Shown in pieces: positions 53,017-62,693 of a stretch of DNA of 64,000 nucleotides. The notes beneath the pieces were generated by a model that was given only the letters and a program-made list of their open reading frames with translations, made no database searches and was not told the DNA's origin. A program made the position numbers and the translations under genes. Origin of the DNA: DATBFU01 sp035498405. GTDB lineage: Bacteria; Acidobacteriota; Thermoanaerobaculia; UBA5066; Gp7-AA6. The stretch is taken from the NCBI GenBank assembly GCA_035498405.1, contig DATKAE010000034.1, positions 1-64,000 of the forward strand, in the 5' to 3' direction. The first letter of the stretch is position 1; every line of letters begins with the position of its first letter.

Positions 53017-53499
53017 TTACTGCTGGGTACCCTCCGGCCACTGGATGAACGTCCCGTCGCCGTACAGGATGTCATCGTTGAAGTCGGTCGTCGTACCGCA
53101 CACGATGCCGCCGAAGGAGCCGTCGCGGCCTCCGCTCTGGACGTTGTAGTTGTTGTGCGGTCCATCCACCGAATACAAGATGAAGCGGCCCCATCCATCC
53201 TGCCGAGGGGGCTGGGCGATGTAGGTCGGCGTCAAGGCCGAGAACGACGCCGTGTTGACCGCCGAACCCTGGGTCGTATACAGGCCGCCGGTGCACGCCG
53301 CGTTGGGATACAGGTTGTTGTCCACGGCGTACGCTTCGATTGCCGTCGCCAGCGCGCGCATGTCGGACATCGTCCGCTTCTGCTTGCCGCGCTGCACGGC
53401 ATTCAAGAGATTGGGGATCGCGATGGCGGCCAAAATGCCGATGATCGCGATGACGATCAACAGTTCGATCAGGGTGAAACCGGCTTCCCGCTTCTTCAT
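53017..53499 (-). CDS. Type IV pilin / GspG-like pseudopilin 2
   Basis: 160 residues from the second ATG of an ATG-ATG pair (53502/53499), 4 bases after AGGAGG. Leader MKKREAG, then FTLIELLIVIAIIGILAAIA with Glu5 of the mature protein. The end is DGWGRFILYS, SGGRDG and GTTTDFNDDILYGDGTFIQW. Its length and leader match pilin 1 exactly, indicating a tandem duplication. A 190-base AT-rich region precedes it. Confidence 0.92.
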   Translation of the reverse strand: MKKREAGFTLIELLIVIAIIGILAAIAIPNLLNAVQRGKQKRTMSDMRALATAIEAYAVDNNLYPNAACTGGLYTTQGSAVNTASFSALTPTYIAQPPRQDGWGRFILYSVDGPHNNYNVQSGGRDGSFGGIVCGTTTDFNDDILYGDGTFIQWPEGTQQ

Positions 53500-53559
53500 C
53501 ATGCCTCCTAGTGGGTTCCTCGCGACTACCTTCACGTTTCGGTTCACACCCTTACTCGC

Positions 53560-53690
53560 AAGACGGAGGCCACATTGAAATCACTATAAACTATTTATTG
53601 TCAATCGTTTACCCAAATAGCCCTGCGGCATATTCGCCGCGAATTGTCAAGAGCCCACGAAATTTGGTGACAATTTTTTGCCGGATCTCC
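53560..53690. promoter_or_regulatory. AT-rich region upstream of the pilin genes
   Basis: The only strongly AT-rich stretch in this part of the window. On the minus strand TTGACA (53604 to 53599) and TATAGT (53588 to 53583) are seen but with only 10 bases between them, so no valid sigma-70 pair is assigned. Sigma-54 GG/GC boxes were not found. It is the likely control region for pilin 2. Confidence 0.45.
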
Positions 53691-55070
53691 TCACGGGCCC
53701 GTCGCGTAGTCCACGACGATGTCCTCGTACAGCGCGACCCCGTTCAAGTAGTCCCGCAAGTACACGCGCTCATCATTGCCGTGGCGTCGCACGGCATCGA
53801 AGATGTTCATCGGAATCGGCGAGTAGCCGTATGTCGGGAAGCCCTTCTGGCGGAAGAGAATCGACGTCGTAAAACCCGCAAAGGTGGGCATCGGTCCAAA
53901 CGGGATCCCCGGATAGTGCACTTCGGTGGCGCGCTTCAGGAGCTCGGTGAACCGCGTGGGATAGGGACTCGCGGGGCTGACACCGCTCGAGGCCGATTCC
54001 AGCACCCGAATTCCAGCCGCCGAGGCGTCCCGGAGAATCGACGCGAGGAAGGGACCCGGATCCTCGCCCGGCGGCACGGAAATCAAGACGTCGGAACGGA
54101 AATTGCCCTTCGCATCCGGCGGATAGGCATAGGGTCGAAACCAGTGGATGCGGGGCTCGAGAAAGCTTCCGTACCGGTCAGGCAGCTGAGCCAGCTCGGC
54201 AGGGTTGCGGCGCACGCGATCCAGGTGTCGCAGCAGATCCGTCAGGGGCATCACGAGATGGTTGGCGAGCATGTCGAACCCGATCACAACGTGCGGGTGC
54301 GGCGCGACCGGCTCGCCGGGGAGACGAACCCAGCGCTTCGCGAGTTCCGACAGCGGTCCCTCCGCGCTCGACTCGAACTCGCCGGAGGCATACCCGGCCT
54401 GCACGGTCTCGATCCCCCAGTACCGAACGTCTCGGAGGATCATCTCGTCGACTCCCCCTTCGTTTAGGACCTCGGTCACTCCCCGAAACCATTCGGGACG
54501 GTGGGCGAACAGCCACGCCGAGCCCCAATGCTGGCCCGACTCCTCGTCCGCCTCGGCCAGGAAGAGGATGTCCTCGTTGGGGACGACACCGTGGCGCTTG
54601 AGCTCTCGCAACGCGAGGGCCTGGGCGAGGGCGAGAGACTTCATGTCGTAGGTGCCGCGGCCGTTCAAGTAACCGAGCTTGATCCGGCCCTCGAAGGGAG
54701 GAAACTCCCACAACCGCTCGTAGACCTCCGCCACGTCGATGTGGTTCAGGAGGAGGAGCGCTCCCTCGCGTCTCTTGCCGGGCAGCCGGGCCAGGACATT
54801 GCAGCGCCGGGGCGCGGGACAGACGATCTCGTTCTCGATCCCGTCGCAGTCGAAGAAGCGCTTCCAGAAGAGCGCGCCCTCTTCCTCCCCATTCCGGACA
54901 CGCGTGTCGATCCGAATGTAATCGTGCAACAAGCGCACGGGCTCGAGCTTGAGCCAGTCCGCTTCCGAGCGAGTCGTGTCGGCCTCGATCCCGGTGCGCG
55001 GCTTCTGCTTTGTCGAGCAAGCGAGCGTGGTCAGGAGCGCCACTCCCAGAATCAGGGCGCTTCGCCTCAT
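53691..55070 (-). CDS. M20-family metallopeptidase lipoprotein
   Basis: 459 residues from ATG 55070, which overlaps the YfhO-like gene stop (ATGA). Lipobox LACS (Cys18). Zinc ligands: NHIDVAEV (His, Asp), YDMKS, EADEESGQHWG (Glu-Glu) and the late FDAVRRHGNDERV His. The dizinc M20 fold removes terminal amino acids or acyl groups. As an anchored periplasmic or surface enzyme coupled to YfhO-like genes, its substrate may be part of the envelope; unproven. Confidence 0.88.
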   Translation of the reverse strand: MRRSALILGVALLTTLACSTKQKPRTGIEADTTRSEADWLKLEPVRLLHDYIRIDTRVRNGEEEGALFWKRFFDCDGIENEIVCPAPRRCNVLARLPGKRREGALLLLNHIDVAEVYERLWEFPPFEGRIKLGYLNGRGTYDMKSLALAQALALRELKRHGVVPNEDILFLAEADEESGQHWGSAWLFAHRPEWFRGVTEVLNEGGVDEMILRDVRYWGIETVQAGYASGEFESSAEGPLSELAKRWVRLPGEPVAPHPHVVIGFDMLANHLVMPLTDLLRHLDRVRRNPAELAQLPDRYGSFLEPRIHWFRPYAYPPDAKGNFRSDVLISVPPGEDPGPFLASILRDASAAGIRVLESASSGVSPASPYPTRFTELLKRATEVHYPGIPFGPMPTFAGFTTSILFRQKGFPTYGYSPIPMNIFDAVRRHGNDERVYLRDYLNGVALYEDIVVDYATGP

Positions 55071-57442
55071 TTCCCCTTCCCCTCTCGACCCCGGACGAGG
55101 AGGACCGCGATCACGGCGCCCGCCAGCAGCGGACCGAACCGCGAAACCCGGCCTCCCGGAACGCCCTCCTGCCAGTCGATCCCGTGTCGCCCGGCTGGAA
55201 CCGGCACGGCCGAGAACGCCAGGTAGGCCGGAACAGCCTCGACCTCCCGCCCATCGAGCCGAATCCGGCGATGGCTCCAGTATTCGCGCAGGACGAAGAG
55301 CCACGTCGGATCGGGCGCCTCAACGGAGAGCCGCAGACGGGCCGGACTCTTCTCGAGGATGGCGATGCGGCCCGGGCGCGCCGAGCCCGATGCGCTCCGT
55401 CCGGTTTCGAGCAGCAGCTCCCCCGGCGCGATTTCGCGGATGGCGTCGAGGGCCGCCAGGGACCCGGACTCCTCGCGCCAACGCGTCGCGAGCCGGATGT
55501 CGGGGAAGGCCGGTTCGAGAACGTCCCAGGCCATCACCGCGTCGCCTCCGACCGGGCGGTAGCTCGAGACCGCCTCCTGACGCCGCATGCGGACTGCCCA
55601 CCGCAGCGAAAGGTTCTGGAAGAAGGCGCCGGAATCTCGAAATCCGGCGGCGATCGCCGAAATGCGGCGCAGGCTCTCGACTCGGGCGAGATCCCCGGAA
55701 TCGAAGTCGCCGTTGAATACGGTCCCGCGTCCCCAGAGCGCGGGTGTGTACTCGGCCCAGGACCGGCGCGGCTCCTCGGCGATTCCGAGTTCCGAGAGCT
55801 CCTGAACGGGATCTGCCGAGCTCATGGGACGGTAGATGACATCGCCCAGAACGCGGAAGGCGCCGTGGGGGTCTGCCCGGATCACCCGCCGCGCGAAGGG
55901 CGTCGGGGAAAAGTTTTCCGCGGCCGGACAAATCTCCGGGATCTTTCGACTCGCCTCGATCGGAACGAGCGTCAAGAGGCCGACCGAGAGGAGTTGCGCG
56001 GGGCGATTCGGCCGGGGCGCCAGGGCGAGGGCCACCAGGGTTGCCATCCAGAGGAAGCCGGCCTCGGCGAACGCCATGGGAAGCTCCGCCGCCGCGGCCG
56101 CCGCGCGAGCGGGTCCGGAGCCCAGCACATTTGTCGCGACCCGACCCGCCGCCGCCGGCCAAAGCGCGCACACGAGGGCGACGGAGGCCAGCAGTCCTCC
56201 GACCGCCAGCAAGAGACGGTTGCTCCGGCCTTCTCGCCGGTAGGCATCGAACCCGATGGCCGCGAAGATCGCGAGCGCCAGCACGACGCCGACGGCGAGC
56301 TTCTCGGGATTTCGGAGTGGCAGCGGGGAGTGAAGATCTCCGAGAGAGCGCGGAAGCCGGCTCGGCAAGACCGAGACCGCGAGTCCGACGAGCAGAAGCA
56401 CTCTCGCAAACTTGAGGCCCGGCAGCCGCCGGCCGCGGAGCTTCCCGATTGCCAGCGGCCCGAGCGCCCCCACGTAAAGCGTCGAGAAAAGGCCGAAGGC
56501 TTTCGCATTGAAAACGGCGGGCCCCCCCCACATCAACCCGGTCCGGAGCTCCCAGGCCGGCCCGAAGAGATACGGAACGAAGAACTCGAGCAGGCGCCAG
56601 GGGGAAATGGAAAAGAGCGTGACGTCCCAGAGTTTCATGCCTAGAACCGCGCGATTGGTCTCGGGAATCCAGAGTGCGGTCGCCACGATCTGGGGCGCCG
56701 CAAGCAGCGCTCCGAGGAGAACGCTCCCGACGAGACAGCCGAATTGCGCCAGCTGCTCCGAGCGCGTTGTCTCGGTGACGAGCCAGAGAGCGCCCGCCGC
56801 CATGGCGAGACCCGCCGTGAAGATGTCTGCAGCGAGCAGATCGAGCCCGAAGAGGAGCGCCAGCAGCGGGATCCGGCGGGCGGGCGTTGCCGCGGGGCGG
56901 CGCACGGCCCACAGGATCCACGGCAAGAGCGTCATGCCGGGTTGAATGTGGGGGAAGAAGGCGTCGGAGATCGAGACGCCCGAGAAGGCGTAGGTCACGG
57001 CGCCCAGCCAGGCGCCCGCCCGCGACGCGCCGAGCGAGGAAACGAGAAGCATCGTTCCGATGCCCGCCGCCATCCAGTGCAGGACCGGATAGATGCGCAT
57101 GGCCAGAGGGAACGGGAGCAGGGACAGCATCGGACGCACGGGATAGAGCGCCCCGGCATTCGGATTGGGAAGCAGCGGGCGCCCTCCCGAAATCTCCTGG
57201 CTCCAGACCGGCAGGCGTCCCGCCGCGTAGGCGTCGTGGATCATCTTCTCCATCGGCAGGTTGTACGGGAGAAGGTCGCGCCCCGTGAAGTTTCTCTGGA
57301 AGAAGAGAGGGTCGGCCCAGACCAAAACGACGAGCATCGAAAAAAGGAGAATCGGCGGCCCGAGCCTCGCCGAAGGCCGCGTGGGAACGGCGTCTTGCGT
57401 CAGGCGCCGAGCTCCTGCAGCCGCACCCTCCGGGTCTTCCAC
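55067..57442 (-). CDS. YfhO-like polytopic membrane protein 2
   Basis: 791 residues from GTG 57442, overlapping protein 3 by 43 bases. RNFTGRDLLPYNLPMEKMIHDAY, GRLPVWSQEISGGRPLLPNPNAG and GALYPVRPM are nearly identical to protein 3, the signature first loop of this group. About a dozen helices and a large C-terminal domain with a single final helix. Likely GT-C-like; substrate unknown. Confidence 0.87.
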   Translation of the reverse strand: MEDPEGAAAGARRLTQDAVPTRPSARLGPPILLFSMLVVLVWADPLFFQRNFTGRDLLPYNLPMEKMIHDAYAAGRLPVWSQEISGGRPLLPNPNAGALYPVRPMLSLLPFPLAMRIYPVLHWMAAGIGTMLLVSSLGASRAGAWLGAVTYAFSGVSISDAFFPHIQPGMTLLPWILWAVRRPAATPARRIPLLALLFGLDLLAADIFTAGLAMAAGALWLVTETTRSEQLAQFGCLVGSVLLGALLAAPQIVATALWIPETNRAVLGMKLWDVTLFSISPWRLLEFFVPYLFGPAWELRTGLMWGGPAVFNAKAFGLFSTLYVGALGPLAIGKLRGRRLPGLKFARVLLLVGLAVSVLPSRLPRSLGDLHSPLPLRNPEKLAVGVVLALAIFAAIGFDAYRREGRSNRLLLAVGGLLASVALVCALWPAAAGRVATNVLGSGPARAAAAAAELPMAFAEAGFLWMATLVALALAPRPNRPAQLLSVGLLTLVPIEASRKIPEICPAAENFSPTPFARRVIRADPHGAFRVLGDVIYRPMSSADPVQELSELGIAEEPRRSWAEYTPALWGRGTVFNGDFDSGDLARVESLRRISAIAAGFRDSGAFFQNLSLRWAVRMRRQEAVSSYRPVGGDAVMAWDVLEPAFPDIRLATRWREESGSLAALDAIREIAPGELLLETGRSASGSARPGRIAILEKSPARLRLSVEAPDPTWLFVLREYWSHRRIRLDGREVEAVPAYLAFSAVPVPAGRHGIDWQEGVPGGRVSRFGPLLAGAVIAVLLVRGREGKGK

Positions 57443-59718
57443 GCGAGAACGACCGCGATCAACCCGCCGACCACCGGTCCCAACCAGGAAATTTCGAGCC
57501 CCGGAACGTCCTCAACCCAATCGACTCGATGTCGTCCGGGCGGAATGGCCACCGCAGAGAACGCCAAGTGGCCCGGGAAGACCTCGGCCGGCCCTTCGTC
57601 CAGCCGAACGGTTCGGTAGGGCCAAAACCCGCGCAGGACGAAGAGCCAAGACGGGTCCGGCGTGCTCAGTTCGAGGCGCAAGCGTTCCGGCGTGTTCTCG
57701 ACCAGACGCACCTCCCCGCCGCGCGCGACCCCAAGGGCGCTGCGACCCGTTTCGATCGCCACCTCCCCGGGCGCGAGCGCCGGAAGGTCTCGCAGTGCGT
57801 GAAGGGCGCTCGTCTCTTCGCGCCACCGCTCGAGCAGGCGCACCGCCCCAAGAGCCTCCGGGTTCCAGTCCCAGTCCTGGAGAGCATCTCCGCCGAAGCG
57901 GCGGTACCCGGGCAAAGGCTCCTGGTCGCGGAAACGGACTCCAAAGCGCAGACCCAGCGTGGAAAAAAGGCTCTGTCCGGCCGAGGACGCCGCCAGGAAG
58001 GAGGACACCTCGCGCAGGCTTTGCATCCGGGAAAAGTCGCCCACGTCCGGGTCCGTGTTGAAGATGGTCGAACGACCCCAAAGGGCGTGCGTGTAAAAGA
58101 ACCACCGGCGGCGATAGAAGTCGAGGCCGGCGGGATCCCCGAGGCTCCCGACCGACAAGGGAGAGTCCGGCCGGTATCGCGAGGCATCCAGGACGCGCTC
58201 GTCATCCGCGGGATCCCGCCGTTTGAGCGCCCGGGCAAAAGGAGTCGGCGAGAACACGCTCTCTTCGGGGAACGATGGAGCCACGCGGCGGTTCGCCAGA
58301 ACGGGCACCATCGTGAGGATCGCCAGCGCCGTGCCGCTCGCCCGGGCTCGCGGCGAACGGAGGAGCTCGAGCGCGGCCAGCGTCGCCATCCAGAAGAGCC
58401 CCGCCTCGCCGAGAGCCGCGGGAATCTGCCGGCCCGCCTCACCGGCGACGGAGCGAGGCGCTCGGACGGCCGCCGCCGCGACGCGGCCCACACGGTCGGG
58501 AAGCACCGCTGCGGCCGAGGCCAAGGCGGCGAGCAGAGCCCCGACCGGCAGCATCCACCGCGGGAGCCGCTGCGCACGCCGCATCTCGTCCACGGCGAGC
58601 CCACCCGCGGCCGAGAGAGCGAACACCACTCCGACCGACAACTTCTCGGGGTACCGCAAGGGCAGCGGCGAGGACCAGGAGCCCCACGAGGCCGGCGCCA
58701 ACGACGGCGCGATGCAGAGCACCAGCGAGATCAGGAGGACGGATCGCAGCAGACGCGCCGCACGAGTTCGTGTCCTCGCCAGAAGCACGGCGCCGGCAAG
58801 GGCCACCGACCCGCAGTACAGGGTCGCGAAGAAGTTCCGAAACACGCTCCGGCCCCAGTTCTCCGACCCGGAGAGATCCCACGTCGCGCCGAAGGGATAC
58901 GGAACCAGGATTTCGAGCAAGCGCCAGGGCGACAGAGAGAAGGCGAAAGCCTCATTCAACTTCAGGCCGACGACCGCCCGGCGCGTGTGCGGTATCCAGA
59001 GCGCCGTGGCGAGGATCTGGGGAGCGGCGAGAAGAGCCGCCAGCGCCAGCGCTTCCGTCAGGCGCAGCGCCTCCGACCGACGCGTCCGGGACTCGGGCTC
59101 GAACAGAATCCAGACCAAGGATCCCAGAAAGGCGAGTCCGACCGTGAAGACGTCACCGGCCAGAAAATCGAGGCCGTAGAGGAGCGCCAGAAGCGGCACC
59201 TTCCCCGCCCCGGCCGGGCGCGCCGTGGCCCAGACGATCCAGGGAAGCAGCGCCATCCCCGGCTGATAATTGGTGTAGAAGACCTCCGAGACGCCCACTC
59301 CAGAGAAGACGTAGCCCACGGCGGCGACCCAGGCTCCCGCCATCGACGCGCCCAGCACCCGCAGCAGGAGCATCATCCCGATCCCGGCTGCAATCCAGTG
59401 CAGCACCGGATAGATCCGGAAGGCCGCCGGGAAGGAGAGGCGCGACAGGGCGGGACGCAGCGGATAGAGCGCGCCGCAATTGGGATCGGACAGAAGCGGA
59501 CGGCCGCCGGAGACCTCCGAGAACCACACCGGCAACCTTCCGCGCTCGTAGGCGTCGTGAATCGCCTTCTCGACCGGGAGGTTGTAGGGCAGCAGGTCAC
59601 GACCCGCGAAATTGCGGTGGTTGAACAAAGGGTCCGCGTAAATCGCGGTGACGAGGAGCGCGAACAGCACACCGACCATCAGGCGTCCGGCGAGCGGTCG
59701 CTTCTCTCCCTTCGTCAT
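57400..59718 (-). CDS. YfhO-like polytopic membrane protein 3
   Basis: 772 residues from ATG 59718. RNFAGRDLLPYNLPVEKAIHDAY and GRLPVWFSEVSGGRPLLSDP match protein 2, so the two are recent tandem paralogues. A TATCCT box lies 15 bases before the ATG on the minus strand. It heads the three-gene run protein 3, protein 2, M20 lipoprotein. Confidence 0.88.
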   Translation of the reverse strand: MTKGEKRPLAGRLMVGVLFALLVTAIYADPLFNHRNFAGRDLLPYNLPVEKAIHDAYERGRLPVWFSEVSGGRPLLSDPNCGALYPLRPALSRLSFPAAFRIYPVLHWIAAGIGMMLLLRVLGASMAGAWVAAVGYVFSGVGVSEVFYTNYQPGMALLPWIVWATARPAGAGKVPLLALLYGLDFLAGDVFTVGLAFLGSLVWILFEPESRTRRSEALRLTEALALAALLAAPQILATALWIPHTRRAVVGLKLNEAFAFSLSPWRLLEILVPYPFGATWDLSGSENWGRSVFRNFFATLYCGSVALAGAVLLARTRTRAARLLRSVLLISLVLCIAPSLAPASWGSWSSPLPLRYPEKLSVGVVFALSAAGGLAVDEMRRAQRLPRWMLPVGALLAALASAAAVLPDRVGRVAAAAVRAPRSVAGEAGRQIPAALGEAGLFWMATLAALELLRSPRARASGTALAILTMVPVLANRRVAPSFPEESVFSPTPFARALKRRDPADDERVLDASRYRPDSPLSVGSLGDPAGLDFYRRRWFFYTHALWGRSTIFNTDPDVGDFSRMQSLREVSSFLAASSAGQSLFSTLGLRFGVRFRDQEPLPGYRRFGGDALQDWDWNPEALGAVRLLERWREETSALHALRDLPALAPGEVAIETGRSALGVARGGEVRLVENTPERLRLELSTPDPSWLFVLRGFWPYRTVRLDEGPAEVFPGHLAFSAVAIPPGRHRVDWVEDVPGLEISWLGPVVGGLIAVVLAWKTRRVRLQELGA

Positions 59719-59803
59719 GCGGCCTGTGCGGTTAGGATAGAGCATCGGCCAGCGACTGCAAAATCGGTTCGGCGCGGCGCCGCTCGCTTTCGCGCTCCTG
59801 GGC

Positions 59804-61252
59804 TTGGCCGTCGCCGCGCGATTGGGACTCGCCGTGGCCCGGCCCCTCTGGCACGACGAGATTTTCACCGTCTGGATCTCGCGACTTCCCTTCGCCTCGC
59901 AGCTGGCGGCCCTCCGCGCGGATTCCGGCCCGCCGTTGTTCTATCTGCTGGAGAGGCCGATCGTCCTCGGCGCGGAGGCCGGAGGGATCACCGATCGGGC
60001 CGCTCGCTTGTTGCCCTTCCTCGCCGCCCTTCTCGTCTTCGCCGGGGCACGCGCGCTCCCTCGGGGCCGGGAGCGCACGCTCTTCCTCGTCCTGGTCGCG
60101 ACCTCTCCCCTCCTGCTGCTCTTCGCCGCCGAGGCGCGCGCCTATGCCCTCCTGGCGCTCGTCGATTTCGCCCTGTATGGGCTTGCCGCTTGCGACCGTC
60201 CGACGAGGCGTCGGCTGGTCGCGGTCGCCGCTGGCACCGTCGCGGCGCTCTACCTGCACTACCTCGCGGCATTCTTCGTCGCCTCGTTGGGTCTGCTGCT
60301 GGCCGCTCGCCGCCGGTGGAGTTCGGTCGGGGCGCTCCTCACCGGCACGATTCTTTTTCTGCCCTGGCTGCCGATCCTCCGCAGCCAGCCGCAGGAAGCC
60401 GTCTCCTGGATTCGCCAAGAGCCGGGTCGGTCCGCCCTCGGTTTCCTCTCGGCCCTCGGAGGCGCGGGCTTCATTCCGGCGCCCTTCGGGCCACCGCTGC
60501 CCGGCTGGCTTCTGGCGGTCGGCATCGCTGCCGCTCTTCTCGCTCTGGCTGCACTCGGGCGGACACTGACGACGCGTTCGGAGGAGGGTGACGCGTCCGC
60601 GGTGTCTCTGCTCTGCCTGGCGGCGATCCTCGGGGCGAGTGTCTTTCGTCCTGTCGCCTTCCCGGGCCGGTCAGAGATGGCGGTGATGCCCGTTTGGCTC
60701 TTCGCCATTGCCGCCGCCGCGAGACGGAGTCGCCTCGGGCATGCGGCGGCGGTCGCGGTCGCAGCCGTCGGCGCGATGTCCGCAGTGTTCCTTCTCGTGC
60801 GCGCGCCGCGAGCGTCCTCCGATTCCCGTCCCTTGCTCGAAGCCGTGGTCCAGAGGGCGCGCCCGGGAGACGTCCTGGTTGCCGGCGCCGGGTTCTATCT
60901 CCCGGCACGCCTGAGCGTCGACCGTCGCGAGATCCCCGTTACGCTCTGGTCCTTTCCGCCGGAACTCGAGCGGCATCCCGGATGGTTTCGGCCCGCGCCG
61001 CCGACTCCTGCCGATGGCCGGTGGCTCGCGGAAAAGCTCGCCGCCGCCCCACGGGATCAGAGAGTCTTCTTCCTTCTTCATCCTCTCTACGCCACGCGAA
61101 CTCTCGGCGAGTTACTCGCGGCCCACGGCCGCGCCGTCACCCTCGAGATCCAACCCAACGGCCTGCTGCTCCTCTGGACGGCCGCCGGGACGGCGCCCGG
61201 CCGCCTCTCCGGCGGGCCCGCCCCGGCCTCCCCAGGGCAGCGGCGACTCTGA
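59804..61252 (+). CDS. GT39-family membrane glycosyltransferase
   Basis: 482 residues from TTG 59804; a CTG at 59756 in frame would give a more complete first helix. The signature WHDEIFTVWIS holds the acidic DE residues of ArnT/GT39 enzymes. About eleven helices and a C-terminal soluble domain follow. The family moves sugars from polyprenyl phosphate to lipid or protein acceptors. It may use the GT2 products of this window. Divergent from YfhO 3. Confidence 0.82.
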   Translation: MAVAARLGLAVARPLWHDEIFTVWISRLPFASQLAALRADSGPPLFYLLERPIVLGAEAGGITDRAARLLPFLAALLVFAGARALPRGRERTLFLVLVATSPLLLLFAAEARAYALLALVDFALYGLAACDRPTRRRLVAVAAGTVAALYLHYLAAFFVASLGLLLAARRRWSSVGALLTGTILFLPWLPILRSQPQEAVSWIRQEPGRSALGFLSALGGAGFIPAPFGPPLPGWLLAVGIAAALLALAALGRTLTTRSEEGDASAVSLLCLAAILGASVFRPVAFPGRSEMAVMPVWLFAIAAAARRSRLGHAAAVAVAAVGAMSAVFLLVRAPRASSDSRPLLEAVVQRARPGDVLVAGAGFYLPARLSVDRREIPVTLWSFPPELERHPGWFRPAPPTPADGRWLAEKLAAAPRDQRVFFLLHPLYATRTLGELLAAHGRAVTLEIQPNGLLLLWTAAGTAPGRLSGGPAPASPGQRRL

Positions 61253-61292
61253 GGCATCCGGTGCGGGGCCCGTCGCACCGCGTGCGATGCGC

Positions 61293-62693
61293 CTAGGCCT
61301 CCGGCTTCCGAGCGACGGCGAGCAACGACATTCCGAAGGAGGGGGGATTCTCCTCCTCCCGCCGCAGAAGCGGCAGCATCAGCTTGAACGCGCGCAACTG
61401 GCTCTTCGGCAGAATCCGGCGGCGCAGGAGGCGGCCGTTGACGTACCAGCCGAAGACCCCCGGGCGATTGACGAAGCGGCAGTCCTCGAGGGTGAAGCCC
61501 GAGAGACGGAGCTTCTCTTCGAGCTCGGCCCTCTCGTACCGCCGGAAGTGCCGCAGATGTGCGTCGAGGCTGCCGTAGAGCCACGAGAGCGCCGGAACGA
61601 GCAGCACCAAACGCCCTCCGCCTTGCAGAACCGCGTACATGTCGGAGAGCGCCTTCCCGTCCTCCTCGATGTGCTCGAGCACGTTGCAGCAGACGATCGT
61701 GTCGAGCCGCTCGGCCAGCAACTCCGCGCGGGCGGCCGGCTCCAGCGGAAACCGGTACGACGCAATGTGCACCGACGGGTCATCCCGGAAAGCGCCCCGG
61801 AGGTACTCGACGGCGACCGGATCGAGGTCGGAAGCGATGACGAGCTCGCGTCCCCGGAAGTAGCGCGTCAGGTTTCCGAAACCCGCGCCGATCTCGAGGA
61901 TCCGTCGGCCGAGAGCCGCCGAGAAGCGCTCGACGAGCCAGCGGTTGTAGGGCTCGAGTTTCGCCATCCTCGCGAGCGTGACGTGCCCGACGTTTCGCGG
62001 ATCCTCGGCCTCTCGCAAGGAGTGCTTCACGATGGTCCAGAGCGCCGCGAAGCCGTCCTGGAAACCGATCTTCTTTCCCTCCTCGTACGTCCGCCCGTAG
62101 TACGAGATCGGGACCTCGTAGATTCGGTAGCCGCGGCGGGCCACCTTCGCGGTGATCTCGGGCTCGATCCCGAAACGCGGCGACTCGATCGTCAGCGACT
62201 GGACGACCTCGCGCCGGAACATCTTGTAGCAGGTCTCCATGTCGGTCAGGTTCAAGTTGGTGAACATGTTGGAGACGAGCGTCAAGAGGCGGTTGCCGAT
62301 CGTGTGCCAGAAGTAAAGAACGCGCCGGGGCCCGCCTCCCAAGAACCGAGAGCCGTAGACGACGTCGGCGTGCCCGTCCTCGATTGGCTGGAGCAACTTC
62401 AGGTACTCCTGCGGGTCGTACTCGAGGTCCGCGTCCTGGACGACGACGACGTCCCCCGACGCGTAGCGAAAGCCGACGGAGACCGCCGCGCCTTTTCCCT
62501 GGTTTTGCGGCTGCAGAAAGACGCGGATGCCCTCGCGCCCATCCAGCTCCCGGAGAATGTCGCGCGTGCCGTCGGTCGAGCCGTCGTCGACGATCAGGAT
62601 TTCCTTCTCGACCGGGACCGCCTGGACGAGCCGGACGATCTCGCGGATCGTCTTGGACTCGTTGTACACGGGCATGACGACGGAAAGCTTCAT
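61293..62693 (-). CDS. GT2 glycosyltransferase - SAM methyltransferase fusion
   Basis: 466 residues. The N-terminal DPM-type GT2 (about 1-240) has MPVYNESKTIREIV, VDDGSTDGT, NQGKGAAVS, VVVQDADLEYDP and ETCYKMFRRE. The C-terminal class I methyltransferase (about 270-466) has ILEIGAGFGNLTRYF, ASDLDPVAVEYL, CCNVLEHIEEDG and RLVLLVPAL. One protein that both loads a sugar onto a lipid carrier and methylates is unusual. ATG 62693 overlaps the GT39 stop (ATGA). Confidence 0.92.
   Translation of the reverse strand: MKLSVVMPVYNESKTIREIVRLVQAVPVEKEILIVDDGSTDGTRDILRELDGREGIRVFLQPQNQGKGAAVSVGFRYASGDVVVVQDADLEYDPQEYLKLLQPIEDGHADVVYGSRFLGGGPRRVLYFWHTIGNRLLTLVSNMFTNLNLTDMETCYKMFRREVVQSLTIESPRFGIEPEITAKVARRGYRIYEVPISYYGRTYEEGKKIGFQDGFAALWTIVKHSLREAEDPRNVGHVTLARMAKLEPYNRWLVERFSAALGRRILEIGAGFGNLTRYFRGRELVIASDLDPVAVEYLRGAFRDDPSVHIASYRFPLEPAARAELLAERLDTIVCCNVLEHIEEDGKALSDMYAVLQGGGRLVLLVPALSWLYGSLDAHLRHFRRYERAELEEKLRLSGFTLEDCRFVNRPGVFGWYVNGRLLRRRILPKSQLRAFKLMLPLLRREEENPPSFGMSLLAVARKPEA

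Noticed and set aside
57529..60591. 1020-residue ORF across YfhO 3 and into the GT39 gene
   Set aside because: Low-complexity Arg/Gly/Pro sequence opposite clear membrane proteins; no start signal.
61260..61279. Short hairpin between the GT39 and GT2-methyltransferase genes as a terminator
   Set aside because: Only a 6-bp stem and no T-tract.
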